Source of the DNA: Pseudomonas aegrilactucae
GTDB taxonomy: Bacteria > Pseudomonadota > Gammaproteobacteria > Pseudomonadales > Pseudomonadaceae
NCBI RefSeq assembly: GCF_019168305.1
Contig: NZ_JAHTBI010000010.1
Location: 62,001-126,000, forward strand
Length of the DNA stretch: 64,000 nt
Direction: 5' to 3'
This document shows positions 24,434 to 32,488 of this stretch, piece after piece; position 1 is the stretch's first letter, and each line of letters begins with the position of its first letter. The position numbers and the translations under genes were made by a program. The notes beneath the pieces are model-generated. The model was not told the DNA's origin, did not search any database, and saw nothing but the letters and a program-made list of their open reading frames with translations.

Positions 24434-25087
24434 ATGAAGTACCTCCCGCTATTGCTCGCCGTCGCCCTCTGCCCCGCCTTCGCCGCCAGCAGCGACACCG
24501 GCGACGACGCCCCGCTCACGATCAACGGCTGCATCATCCAGCCCGAAAGCCAGTGCCCCGGCGCCAACCTGCAGAATGCCGACCTCAACAACCAGGACCT
24601 GCGCAAGATGAACCTGGCCGGGGCCGACCTGCGGGGCGCCAACCTGCGCCATGCCAAGCTGGACCTGGCCAACCTGGAAAAAGCCAGACTGCAAGGGGCC
24701 AACCTCACCCGCGCCAGCCTGCAGCAGACCAACCTGCGCGTCGCCGACCTCACCGGTGCCAACCTGATCGCGGTACAAGCCTGGGGCATGTTCGCCCAGG
24801 GCGCCACGTTCAACGATGCCAACCTCAGCGCTGCCTACCTGGAATTTGCGCGCCTGTCGGGGGCAAAACTGCACAACACCAACCTGCAAGCCGCCGACCT
24901 GGAGATGACCTGGCTGAGCCGTGCCGACCTCACCGGCGCACGCCTGGCCGACGCCAACCTGCAGGAAGCCAAGTTCGGTGAAAGCAACCTGGCCAAGGCC
25001 GACCTGCGCGGCACCCGCCAGCACTACGCCAACTTTCAGGACAGCAACATGGAAGGCTGCCAGGGCTGCCCCAAGACCTGGGACTAG
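24434..25087 (+). CDS. Exported pentapeptide-repeat protein
   Basis: 217 residues. A signal peptide (KYLPLLLAVALCPAFAAS) is followed by about 25 consecutive A(D/N)LXX repeats from residue 43 to 205 (for example GANLQNADLNNQDLRKMNL), which fold as a right-handed quadrilateral helix. Two cysteines precede the repeats and the C terminus carries CQGC. AAGGAG lies seven bases upstream of the ATG. Most pentapeptide-repeat proteins are cytosolic; export here and the position beside the PQQ dehydrogenase suggest a periplasmic partner or scaffold for alcohol oxidation. Function unknown. Its stop codon overlaps that of the convergent regulator gene in a shared CTAG. Confidence 0.88.
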   Translation: MKYLPLLLAVALCPAFAASSDTGDDAPLTINGCIIQPESQCPGANLQNADLNNQDLRKMNLAGADLRGANLRHAKLDLANLEKARLQGANLTRASLQQTNLRVADLTGANLIAVQAWGMFAQGATFNDANLSAAYLEFARLSGAKLHNTNLQAADLEMTWLSRADLTGARLADANLQEAKFGESNLAKADLRGTRQHYANFQDSNMEGCQGCPKTWD

Positions 25088-25725
25088 GCGGCGATACGCA
25101 GCAGGCCGGCTTCGATCGCCAGGTGCACCAGTTCGGCGTGGGAGCTGACCTGCAGCTTGCTCTTGAGCAAGGTCAGGTAGTTGGACACGGTCTTGGCGCT
25201 GATGCACAACTGCTGGGCGATCAGGCGCGTCGGCGTGCCCTTTGCCAGCATCAGGAATATCTCGATCTCGCGCTGGGTCAGCCCCTGCAGACGGGCATGC
25301 CCACCCTGGGCCTGATGTGGCTGGCAGGCCAGTTGCGTGGCCAAAGGCTGCTCTATGTAGGCATGCCCGGCCAGTACCCGGCGCACAGCGTCCAGCACTA
25401 CCGCAGGCGACGCGGCCTTCGACAGAAAACCACAGGCACCCGCCTCCAGTGCCTGACGCACCAGGCCAAGCTCGGTGTGTTCGCTGAAAAACAGCACGCG
25501 CAGGTGTGGCAGGCGCTGACGCAGGCGCCGTGTGGTTTCCAGGCCGCTGATACCGGGAAGGTCGAAGTCCATGATCACAAGCCCTGGCAACGCCTCCTGC
25601 ACCTGCTGCAGGGCGTGCTCGCCACTGTCTGCTTCACGAATCGCAATGCCATTGAGGCCCGCGCCCAGGGCGCTGGCCAGGCCCAGGCGGATCATCGGGT
25701 GGTCATCGACCAGCAAGAGGCTCAT
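25084..25725 (-). CDS. LuxR/NarL-family response regulator (ErbR-like position)
   Basis: 213 residues. The receiver domain (1-120) carries the acidic pair in LLLVDDHP, the phosphorylated Asp in VIMDFDLPG, and Lys in FLSKAAS. The LuxR helix-turn-helix lies at about 148-205 (LTQREIEIFLMLAKGTPTRLIAQQLCISAKTVSNYLTLLKSKL). It belongs to the regulator set of the PQQ alcohol oxidation cluster; in P. aeruginosa a similar gene (erbR) lies close to exaA. Transcribed away from agmR, with which it shares the upstream region containing a CTACT-type dyad and the decayed CXXCW gene. Confidence 0.88.
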   Translation of the reverse strand: MSLLLVDDHPMIRLGLASALGAGLNGIAIREADSGEHALQQVQEALPGLVIMDFDLPGISGLETTRRLRQRLPHLRVLFFSEHTELGLVRQALEAGACGFLSKAASPAVVLDAVRRVLAGHAYIEQPLATQLACQPHQAQGGHARLQGLTQREIEIFLMLAKGTPTRLIAQQLCISAKTVSNYLTLLKSKLQVSSHAELVHLAIEAGLLRIAA

Positions 25726-25783
25726 CGCGCAGTACTCCTGTAGTGGCTATGCCCCATGCTAGAGCCGCCGCCGAGCCCCAGAG

Positions 25784-25800
25784 CTACTACTTTGGTACTG
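25784..25800. promoter_or_regulatory. Operator candidate CTACTACTTTGGTACTG between two regulator genes
   Basis: Shares CTACT-N3-TTGGTA with the perfect dyad at 22283-22300 upstream of the PQQ dehydrogenase. It lies 58 bases upstream of the leftward response-regulator gene. Suggests common or autogenous control within the alcohol oxidation cluster; not proven by sequence alone. Confidence 0.42.
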
Positions 25801-25857
25801 CTTGCTCTGTCGATGGTCGCATTCACAAAGCGCCAGTACTGGCCTGTAATACGGTGC

Positions 25858-26047
25858 ATGACAAAAACGAGACTGACGCTCATGTTGCTGCGTGCCCTCG
25901 CCTGCCGGGCAGTCACTGGCTGGTCGACACCGGTGACGGTGCACTGGACTGGGCTACACGCGCCTGTACTGGTACCGTGACGGCCTGGATGCCTGGGAGG
26001 CGGCCGGCCTGTCCGTCCACCCCGCTGCCCCCGAAGCTTTCCCCTGA
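25858..26047 (+). pseudogene. Remnant of PQQ-associated CXXCW-motif protein gene
   Basis: Three pieces in three reading frames match, in order, parts of the exported rhodanese-like CXXCW protein that usually accompanies PQQ alcohol dehydrogenases. Piece A (25858 on) is a start and signal-peptide beginning MTKTRLTLMLLRALA. Piece B (25902-25949) reads LPGSHWLVDTGDGALD, like the family's PGAVWLPGVG region. Piece C (25949-26047) reads [20 protein letters not shown] and ends AFP-stop, the family C terminus. The middle, including the CXXCW site, is missing: about 190 bases remain of an expected 550-600. Recognition is from memory of the family pattern, so a protein alignment is needed to confirm. 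Confidence 0.55.
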
Positions 26048-26097
26048 ACACTGTCTGCCCTGCGGTCATCATCACTACAACAATAAGGTGCAAAGCC

Positions 26098-26763
26098 ATG
26101 TACAAGATCCTGATCGCCGACGACCACCCGCTGTTTCGCGAAGCGATTCACAACGTCATCACCGATGGCTTTCCCGGCAGCGAGGTGATGGAGACCGCCG
26201 ACCTGGACAGCGCCCTGGCGCTGACCGGCGAACACGACGACCTGGACCTGATCCTGCTGGACCTGAACATGCCGGGCATGCACGGCCTGGGCGGGCTGAT
26301 CAACCTGCGCAACGAGGCGCCGACGATACCGGTGGTGATCGTTTCGGCCGAGCAGGACAAGCAGGTGGTGCTGCAGGCCATTACCTATGGCGCGGTGGGT
26401 TTCATCACCAAGTCGTCACCGCGCCTGCAGATGACCGACGCCATCGAGCAGATCCTCAACGGCAATGTCTACCTGCCACCGGACATCATCCGCACCCAGA
26501 AGAGCGGTACCCGCCGCAGCCACGGCGAGCAGACAGGCTTTGCCCCCGAACTGCTGCAGGCGCTGACACGCAAGCAGTTGCTGGTACTGGAGCGCATGAC
26601 CAAGGGCGAGTCGAACAAGCAGATCGCCTACAACCTGGACATCGCCGAAACCACGGTCAAGGCGCATGTCTCGGCAATATTGCGCAAGCTCAACGTGCAC
26701 AACCGGGTGCAGGCGATCCTGAGCGCCGGCGATATCGACTTCACCGCGTACCTGCGCCGCTGA
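26098..26763 (+). CDS. agmR: LuxR-family response regulator AgmR/ExaE-like
   Basis: 221 residues. Receiver domain: IADDHPLFR, phosphorylated Asp in [13 protein letters not shown], Thr/Ser in VIVSAEQ, Lys in FITKSSP. LuxR helix-turn-helix at about 155-215 ([51 protein letters not shown]). This is the family of AgmR/ExaE (EraR), which activates the PQQ ethanol dehydrogenase operon. AATAAGGTG precedes the ATG. The gene follows the decayed CXXCW gene by 50 bases. No cognate EraS-type kinase is seen in the window; the hybrid kinase NahK is the only histidine kinase present. Confidence 0.92.
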   Translation: MYKILIADDHPLFREAIHNVITDGFPGSEVMETADLDSALALTGEHDDLDLILLDLNMPGMHGLGGLINLRNEAPTIPVVIVSAEQDKQVVLQAITYGAVGFITKSSPRLQMTDAIEQILNGNVYLPPDIIRTQKSGTRRSHGEQTGFAPELLQALTRKQLLVLERMTKGESNKQIAYNLDIAETTVKAHVSAILRKLNVHNRVQAILSAGDIDFTAYLRR

Positions 26764-26830
26764 TTGCGATTGGCGGTTGCATCGGGCCAAGTGCCTGAAG
26801 TAAGCTCGGGCACATCAACTGGAGCACAGC

Positions 26831-26962
26831 ATGTCATCGACTTCCCTCACCCAAGCACTGCACACCGGCCGCGACTCGCGCCAGGTGGCTGCGCCTGCGT
26901 GTGTGACGCTGTCTGCCAGCGGCTTTTATTTTGGGTATTGGTTTAGCCACAGGCGCCGCTGA
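26831..26962 (+). CDS. Aromatic-rich leader peptide 1 of the DAHP synthase operon
   Basis: 43-residue open frame with GGAG six bases before its ATG. Residues 32-38 read FYFGYWF: three Phe, two Tyr and one Trp among seven residues, the hallmark of an attenuation leader sensing charged aromatic tRNAs. The stop codon (26960-26962) lies in the loop of a 7-base-pair hairpin (GGCGCCG, 26952-26958, with CGGCGCC, 26972-26978), and a strong terminator follows at 27014. Ribosome stalling on the aromatic codons would be expected to alter folding and let transcription reach the DAHP synthase gene. Too short to be found by usual gene callers. Confidence 0.8.
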   Translation: MSSTSLTQALHTGRDSRQVAAPACVTLSASGFYFGYWFSHRRR

Positions 26963-26978
26963 TACCCACACCGGCGCC
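26952..26978 (+). promoter_or_regulatory. Hairpin over the stop of leader 1 (pause or anti-terminator stem)
   Basis: Perfect 7-base-pair stem GGCGCCG / CGGCGCC with a 13-base loop, covering the end of the leader frame. Its place between the aromatic codons and the terminator fits the 1:2 pause hairpin of classical attenuators. Confidence 0.6.
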
Positions 26979-27013
26979 CACTCCCCAGGGCCGCCGAACA
27001 TGAGAATACTCAA

Positions 27014-27050
27014 CCCCCGGTCGGCCCTGCCTACCGGGGGTTTTGTTTTT
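27014..27050 (+). terminator. Rho-independent attenuator terminator
   Basis: Eight-base-pair stem CCCCCGGT / ACCGGGGG with an 11-base loop followed immediately by TTTTGTTTTT. It lies between the first leader frame and the DAHP synthase gene, so it should act as a regulated terminator. Confidence 0.88.
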
Positions 27051-27088
27051 GGGCGCTGTACACAACCGACATTGACGAGGATTGCCAC

Positions 27089-27226
27089 ATGAACCACAAC
27101 ACTTATTACCGTTACCAAAGCCTTGCCTGGCGATTTAGCCACTGCCGCTCGGGCCAGCCAGCCGCCTCCGATCGGTCGAGTACAGGTGGCACACAGACAC
27201 CGACACGAAATCGAACATCTCGCTAG
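27089..27226 (+). CDS. Second aromatic-rich short frame (leader 2)
   Basis: 45-residue frame starting MNHNTYYRYQSLAWRFSH, with GAGG nine bases before the ATG. Aromatic residues at 6, 7, 9, 14 and 16. It shares the stretch TTTAGCCAC (Phe-Ser-His) with leader 1 (WFSHRRR against WRFSHCR), which suggests a duplicated leader whose stop was lost and replaced by read-through into further sequence. It ends 49 bases before the DAHP synthase start. A GAAGGC...GCCTTC hairpin (27231-27256) separates it from the gene. Whether it is translated is uncertain, but the composition is not random. Confidence 0.55.
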   Translation: MNHNTYYRYQSLAWRFSHCRSGQPAASDRSSTGGTQTPTRNRTSR

Positions 27227-27275
27227 GGCCGAAGGCGCGGGACCGAACCCGCCTTCCGCCCAAGGAATACCGACC

Positions 27276-28349
27276 ATGCAAGCGTCCACCCAAGCTCTGA
27301 ACCTGTCCCAACCGCACGCCACCGCCGCCAACAGCGCACTCAGCCTGCGCCTGCCCAGCCCGTTGCAACTCAAGCAGCAATTGCCCCTGTCCAGCGCCTT
27401 GAGCGCCCAGGTCGAGCGTCACCGCCGGGCGGTCAAGGCGATCCTCGACGGCGACGACAACCGCCTGCTGGTGATTGTCGGCCCCTGCTCGCTGCACGAC
27501 CCGCGTGCTGCCCTCGAATACGCCGACCGCCTGGCCGCCCTCTCGCGCCAGGTCGATGACCAGTTGCTGCTGGTCATGCGCGCCTATGTCGAGAAGCCCC
27601 GCACCACGGTGGGCTGGAAGGGTCTGGCCTACGATCCGCACCTGGATGGCAGCGATGACATGCATGGCGGCCTGGTGCTGTCTCGCGAACTGATGCTGGG
27701 CATGCTTGAATGGGGCCTGCCGGTGGCCACCGAGCTGTTGCAACCCATGGCGGCGGGCTACTTCGATGATGTGCTGAGCTGGGCGGCGATTGGTGCACGC
27801 ACCACCGAGTCGCAGATTCACCGCGAGATGGTCAGCGGCCTGGGCCTGCCAGTCGGGTTCAAGAACGGTACAGACGGCGGTGTTGGCATTGCCTGTGACG
27901 CGATCCGCAGCGCCGCGCACGCACACCGTCACTTCGGGCTGGATGCCCAGGGCCATCCGGCAATCGTCGAAACCCTCGGCAATGGCGATACCCACCTGGT
28001 ACTGCGCGGCGGCCACAAGGGCCCCAACTACGATGCCGCGAGCCTGGAACAGGCACGCCAGGGGCTGAACAAGGCCGGCATCCGCCCGCGCCTGATGGTG
28101 GACTGTAGCCATGCCAACAGCGGCAAGGACCCGTTGCGCCAGCCTCAGGTGTTCAATCAGGTGCTGCAGCAACGCTTGCAGGGTGACCGCTCGATCATCG
28201 GCATGATGCTCGAAAGCCATCTGTTTGAAGGTTGCCAGGCACTGGGCAAGGCCCCCCTGCGTTACGGTGTATCGATCACCGACGGCTGCCTGGGCTGGGA
28301 GGCCACCGAAGCCTTGCTCAGCGATGCGGCGGCCAGCCAACGCCGTTAG
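27276..28349 (+). CDS. 3-deoxy-7-phosphoheptulonate (DAHP) synthase, class I
   Basis: First enzyme of the shikimate pathway, condensing phosphoenolpyruvate and erythrose 4-phosphate. 357 residues, the AroF/AroG/AroH length. Motifs in order: IVGPCSLHDPRAA near residue 68, MRAYVEKPRTTVGWKG near 102, ARTTESQIHREMVSGLGLPVGFKNGTDGG near 176, LRGGHKGPNY near 246, and DCSHANSGK near 275. CAAGGAA precedes the ATG. The N-terminal extension is somewhat longer than in E. coli enzymes. The aromatic leaders upstream suggest attenuation by Phe, Tyr and Trp together; feedback specificity cannot be read from sequence. Confidence 0.95.
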   Translation: MQASTQALNLSQPHATAANSALSLRLPSPLQLKQQLPLSSALSAQVERHRRAVKAILDGDDNRLLVIVGPCSLHDPRAALEYADRLAALSRQVDDQLLLVMRAYVEKPRTTVGWKGLAYDPHLDGSDDMHGGLVLSRELMLGMLEWGLPVATELLQPMAAGYFDDVLSWAAIGARTTESQIHREMVSGLGLPVGFKNGTDGGVGIACDAIRSAAHAHRHFGLDAQGHPAIVETLGNGDTHLVLRGGHKGPNYDAASLEQARQGLNKAGIRPRLMVDCSHANSGKDPLRQPQVFNQVLQQRLQGDRSIIGMMLESHLFEGCQALGKAPLRYGVSITDGCLGWEATEALLSDAAASQRR

Positions 28350-28393
28350 TTGTGTACCGCACAAGAAGGGGCGCCACTGCGGCGCCACCCTCA

Positions 28394-31132
28394 TCATGTG
28401 CGCTGAATACACCACGCTGCATGAATGTTGGTATTGAAGTAATCGGCACAGTGTATGGCATGGTTGGTGGCATGATAGAAGGCGAAACCACTCCCCCCGC
28501 AGCCGTTCTTCTCGCAAAGCCAGAAGTGCCAGTAGCCCCCGGTAACCAACGTGCGCCCATACACCCGCTGCAGGTCGGTCACCGCCCGGCCGCTGCACGG
28601 TTCGGCATTGCCCAGCGAATTCATCCAGGCTACGGCCTGGTGATGATTCACCGGCCCCCAGTTGTGTAGCAATCGATACACATTGCTGACCCGCACCGGG
28701 TAGCTCACCTGGGTACCTCGCAGATCGGTCGCACTGATGACAGCTGTACCGTTTCGGTTGCCTGTGACCAGCCCTGCCGCGTTGACGGTAGCCACTGTCG
28801 GGTTGTTGGACGCGTACGTGTACGGCGGCACGCCACCGCTGGCAACCCGAGTGGCGGTGTTGCCCACCGACACCGCGCTGGTCGCCTTCCACCCTTCGAC
28901 CTTGATCGACAGGCCGTTGAGTTCAAGCGGAGACAGCACGATACCCAGCGCATTCCGTACCTGCAGGTTCAATGCAGGCGACACCCTTGATGGCTGGCCT
29001 TCGCGGGCAACGCTGAAGGTCACTTGGATCAGCTCGCCGGCATTGCCAAGCAGAACCTTGGCCGGCACGCTGATCACCACCGGACGGAAGGGTTCAACAC
29101 GCACCGCGGGGGCGTTGTATGCCTGCTTGCCCGTGAGCCTGAGCACTACCTCGTCCCCCGCCAGCATACCTTGATAAGCGGCCTGAAGACGCACCCCCGA
29201 AGGCAGGAACGTCGGGTCCAGCACCGCGCCATCCACGTCCAGCACGACAGGCGCACGCAACACCACCGGCTCATCCGCGATGATCCGCAACTGGAAGGGT
29301 AAAGACAGCCTGAGCCGGCCATCGTCTGGGTTGCGTACCGTGTAGGTGACCTCGACCGAATGGCCGACAGATGCCTGCGCCACCGCTTGGGGCACCTTGT
29401 ATACCCGCGCTTCGGCTACCCCTTCGCAGGTGCCGAGCGCCGTATCGCCCAGCCACTTTACGGTCACCACGCTGCCGGGCGTGATGCAGGGGTTGGCCGC
29501 AACGATCACGTCTACGCCACCGCGGGTGTCAGCCTGCGCCAACGTGCCATCGTCCCCGGCGGCGGGTACCTCAGGCGGCGCCAGCTCAGCGAGCAGCTCA
29601 CCCACCTGCACCCACCCATGCAACGACTCCAGTGGGCTGGGCAGCGAATCGTTCGACACCTGGTAGCGCGGCTGCACGGCCCCCCCGTCGAGGGCCGACA
29701 GATGTTCGGCGCCTATGCTGAAGGTTATCTGCTGGCGCAGCGCATCGTTGCGGCTGACGCTACGCTCCAGTGTCCAGGCATAGGCGTAGCCTGCGCCCGT
29801 GTAGCCATAGAAGAACAGCTCCACCCAATCTCCTGGGCTCATGCTCGGGTAGCTGATGGCGACCGTGCAGCGTGGCAACGCAGGGTCCAATGTACCGTTG
29901 CGTGCTTCGACGAGCACCGGTTCAGGCAACTCCGGGGCAGGCCCCAGCACATCGATGTAACGGTGCAACGACTGCCCGACTTCGACGTTGCCGCGGCGCT
30001 GGGTATAGCCAACCATGAGCAGCCCGCGCGCCAGGCGCTGCACCTGCGGGTTGGGCAGCATGAACAGGTAGGCTTTGCCCACTTGGCCAATGACCTGGCG
30101 TGCGGGTCGGATCTCGACCCGTTGCCCCAGCGCGCCCATGCCGATACCGACCACCTCCAGCTCATCGCCCGGCTGAAAGTCAGGCAAGTCGACCTTCACG
30201 CTCAACGGTACATCGGCATTTCCCAGGCTCCGAGTATCGAGCACTTGCGGTGCATCGTTGTCAAACACAAAGGGCGCATCCAGCCCCTTACTGCCAAGAC
30301 TCACTTGAACAAAAGTACGCGCCGAAGCTTTCTCGGACACATTGTTCAACGGGTCGATCACCCGGTAATACAGCGCCAGACCATCGCTATCGCCAGCGCT
30401 GCGCAGCACCTCGGCCGGCACATGCACGGTCATGGTCTGGCCGATGTCCTGCTCGCGCACCGGGTAGTCCTGCTGCTCCAGGCCGATGTGCAGTCGCAGG
30501 GTATCGCCCGCAGCCATGCCCAGGTAAGGCTCGATGGTGACCTGCACGAACTCCCCCAAAGTCTGCTCATCGACAAGTTGCATGACCTGTGGCGCGTTCA
30601 GCGCGCTATGCCAGGGCTCGTCCGGCTTCAGATCGGGCCCGGCGGGAAGGCTCAGCTTGCACCACACGCTGAGCCACGGCGACTCCTCGACCTCATGTGT
30701 GCCGGCACGGGTGACCCGGCAATACAGGTAGAGCATGCCCTCCTCGACCCGCTGCTGCGGCACGTACAAGGCAATGTCGAGGCCTTCGCGACCGATACCC
30801 AAGGTGGCTGTCTTGGCCGGTATGGGGGGAGTAATCAACGACTGCGGGTGCAGGAAGATCTCGATCACGTCCCCTGCCTGCATGCCCGGGTATGCCTGAG
30901 CCTCCAGCAGCAACCCCGTTCCGCTCTGTACCAGATTGCGATTGATGCCGATGTCCGTGCCGTTGCCCAGGATAAGTGCACCTGGCACGAACAGCGGCGG
31001 TATTGACGGCGCACTCATGATGCCGAACCCCTGTGCGCTCTGGTAGGCCCGATTGAAGGCTTGGCGCCTGTCATTGAGGGTGAGCGTGACGGCTTGCGGT
31101 TCGTCGGTGGCGTCTGTGGGAGTCGTGTTCAT
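28394..31132 (-). CDS. Large Ig-like repeat protein with BIG2 and Cys-rich C-terminal domain
   Basis: 912 residues, no signal peptide. The N-terminal domain (IPPLFVPGALILGNGTDIGINRNLV, then GMQAGDVIEIFLHP) resembles the N terminus of the giant protein at the other end of the cluster. Next come about six Ig-like beta domains of 90-110 residues, each with a G-D-x-V/L strand. A BIG2 domain near residue 760 reads SNNPTVATVNAAGLVTGNRNGTAVISA. The C-terminal 100 residues hold several cysteines (PCSG, WLCEKNGCGG, IHCADYF, AAWC) and resemble domains at the tips of adhesins. AAGG lies eight bases upstream of the ATG. Last gene of a seven-gene minus-strand cluster; how it would be exported is not obvious. 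Confidence 0.82.
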   Translation of the reverse strand: MNTTPTDATDEPQAVTLTLNDRRQAFNRAYQSAQGFGIMSAPSIPPLFVPGALILGNGTDIGINRNLVQSGTGLLLEAQAYPGMQAGDVIEIFLHPQSLITPPIPAKTATLGIGREGLDIALYVPQQRVEEGMLYLYCRVTRAGTHEVEESPWLSVWCKLSLPAGPDLKPDEPWHSALNAPQVMQLVDEQTLGEFVQVTIEPYLGMAAGDTLRLHIGLEQQDYPVREQDIGQTMTVHVPAEVLRSAGDSDGLALYYRVIDPLNNVSEKASARTFVQVSLGSKGLDAPFVFDNDAPQVLDTRSLGNADVPLSVKVDLPDFQPGDELEVVGIGMGALGQRVEIRPARQVIGQVGKAYLFMLPNPQVQRLARGLLMVGYTQRRGNVEVGQSLHRYIDVLGPAPELPEPVLVEARNGTLDPALPRCTVAISYPSMSPGDWVELFFYGYTGAGYAYAWTLERSVSRNDALRQQITFSIGAEHLSALDGGAVQPRYQVSNDSLPSPLESLHGWVQVGELLAELAPPEVPAAGDDGTLAQADTRGGVDVIVAANPCITPGSVVTVKWLGDTALGTCEGVAEARVYKVPQAVAQASVGHSVEVTYTVRNPDDGRLRLSLPFQLRIIADEPVVLRAPVVLDVDGAVLDPTFLPSGVRLQAAYQGMLAGDEVVLRLTGKQAYNAPAVRVEPFRPVVISVPAKVLLGNAGELIQVTFSVAREGQPSRVSPALNLQVRNALGIVLSPLELNGLSIKVEGWKATSAVSVGNTATRVASGGVPPYTYASNNPTVATVNAAGLVTGNRNGTAVISATDLRGTQVSYPVRVSNVYRLLHNWGPVNHHQAVAWMNSLGNAEPCSGRAVTDLQRVYGRTLVTGGYWHFWLCEKNGCGGSGFAFYHATNHAIHCADYFNTNIHAAWCIQRT

Positions 31133-31151
31133 GTGGGTTCACCTTGGCGAA

Positions 31152-32441
31152 TCAAAGGTTCTGGTCCTGGGGCAGGAAGGCAAACACCTGACCATTGCCC
31201 GCCCCCAGGTTGACCTGGATGACCGGCACGACCTTTTGCGCCTGCTCATAGTAATCGCGCTGAATGTACCGGGCGCCATTCAACCCGCCACTGCCGCGGG
31301 TATAAAAACTGGCCTCAAGGGCAAGCTGCCGGGGTATGTTCTGCGCCCAGGCGGCAATGATGATTTCGTTCCAGGCGCCGCCATGGGCATTAACATCGAT
31401 GTTGAGCTGGAACTGCGCGGGGTTTGGCGCAAACGCGCACCCGGAATTCTGGCTACGCCAGGCGGCCACCGTGGTGATGCCCCTGGACTCGCAACTGGCC
31501 CGGCAACTGTCCGGGATGCCACTGGTACCCGCGTTGGCCGGGTAGGCGCAACGCACGATCAGCGGGTTGAGGACCGGCGCTGCGGTTTCGCGGTAGATCA
31601 GCCCCTCGGTCCCCGCCAGGCGCTGGGTACCGACATCAGCGCGAATATAGGAGAACGACACGCCATTGCGTCCCACCGAGTTGCTGCTCGGGTTCCAGGA
31701 CTTGAAGCTGGCGGCGCCCTGCACCGCCCGGATCAGCACACCGTAGCAGTAGAAGGCAGCCCGCCCGTCGCGACAGGTGCTGGCCACTTCGGCAAAGCGC
31801 TGGTTGAGCCGCTCTGCAACCCTCTGGCCGTTATACAACTGATCTTGCTGATCGAAGCCGAACACATGCCCGCCCTGCGTATCGAGATCGACACGTACGA
31901 TCGGCAGCCAGGTGCCGGTAGCCTGGAAGTAAGCCAGTTGGTTGCGCTGCGCACCGGCCAGGCCGGTCGCTTTGCCGGGGGCGTTCAGGGGGTAGTAGTA
32001 CAGCGCCTGTATGCCAATTCGCGCCGGCAGGCTTTCATCCCAGTTCTGCACCCGCAGCGGGCGCTCATCCGGTTGTTGGCCCGCCACGACATCCCACGGC
32101 TGGGCAAGCGCCACGGCCGTCAGGCGATCGAACAGCAGGTAGCCATGGCTGTCGCGTGCAAGCATCTGCGATTGATCCTCGCGCAGGAACGTGAACGGTT
32201 CGTAGCCTTGTGCGATCGCCTGGGCATCGTGTTTCCAGAACGGAGTCGGATGCGCTCCGTCCAGCGTACGGGCCAGTACGCCGCTGCAATTGAGCGGCGC
32301 CAGGCCGCCCACGCACGTCCTCGTCGCCGTGAGGTAGCGCGCGTTGAGCAACTGTGCGGTCGAGGTCCCTTCCTGGGCCTGGAGTACACCCGCCAAAAGC
32401 CACAGCATCAATACATACAGGGGTTGGAGTAAGGTCGACAT
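31152..32441 (-). CDS. Halovibrin (HvnA)-like exported protein A
   Basis: 429 residues with a signal peptide (LQPLYVLMLWLLAGVLQAQ). Two homologous modules: module 1 (about 30-225) runs from ARYLTATRTCVGGLAPLNCSGVLART to YFQATGTWLPIVRVDL and VFGFDQQDQL; module 2 (about 230-429) runs from CRDGRAAFYCYGVLIRAV and WNPSSNSVGRNGVSFSYIRADV to IQRDYYEQAQKVVPVIQVNL and VFAFLPQDQ. Module 2 also carries a cysteine-rich insert. The pattern matches proteins annotated as halovibrin HvnA in Pseudomonas; the Vibrio fischeri namesake was reported as a secreted ADP-ribosyltransferase. I do not see a clear catalytic motif, so activity is not claimed. First codon has AAGGA upstream. Confidence 0.75.
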   Translation of the reverse strand: MSTLLQPLYVLMLWLLAGVLQAQEGTSTAQLLNARYLTATRTCVGGLAPLNCSGVLARTLDGAHPTPFWKHDAQAIAQGYEPFTFLREDQSQMLARDSHGYLLFDRLTAVALAQPWDVVAGQQPDERPLRVQNWDESLPARIGIQALYYYPLNAPGKATGLAGAQRNQLAYFQATGTWLPIVRVDLDTQGGHVFGFDQQDQLYNGQRVAERLNQRFAEVASTCRDGRAAFYCYGVLIRAVQGAASFKSWNPSSNSVGRNGVSFSYIRADVGTQRLAGTEGLIYRETAAPVLNPLIVRCAYPANAGTSGIPDSCRASCESRGITTVAAWRSQNSGCAFAPNPAQFQLNIDVNAHGGAWNEIIIAAWAQNIPRQLALEASFYTRGSGGLNGARYIQRDYYEQAQKVVPVIQVNLGAGNGQVFAFLPQDQNL

Positions 32442-32488
32442 GGTTTCTTTCCTTTGATCACATGACCTATCGTGGCGACGCGTACCGA

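Noticed and set aside
25743..26798. Plus-strand frame of 351 codons overlapping agmR
   Set aside because: Runs through the whole of agmR in another frame; only its small part PGSHWLVDTGDG is meaningful, as part of the CXXCW remnant.
28359..28382. GGGGCGCC...GGCGCCACC hairpin between the DAHP synthase gene and the convergent Ig gene
   Set aside because: The self-complementary GGCGCC makes a short stem but no U-run follows in either direction, so I do not call it a terminator.
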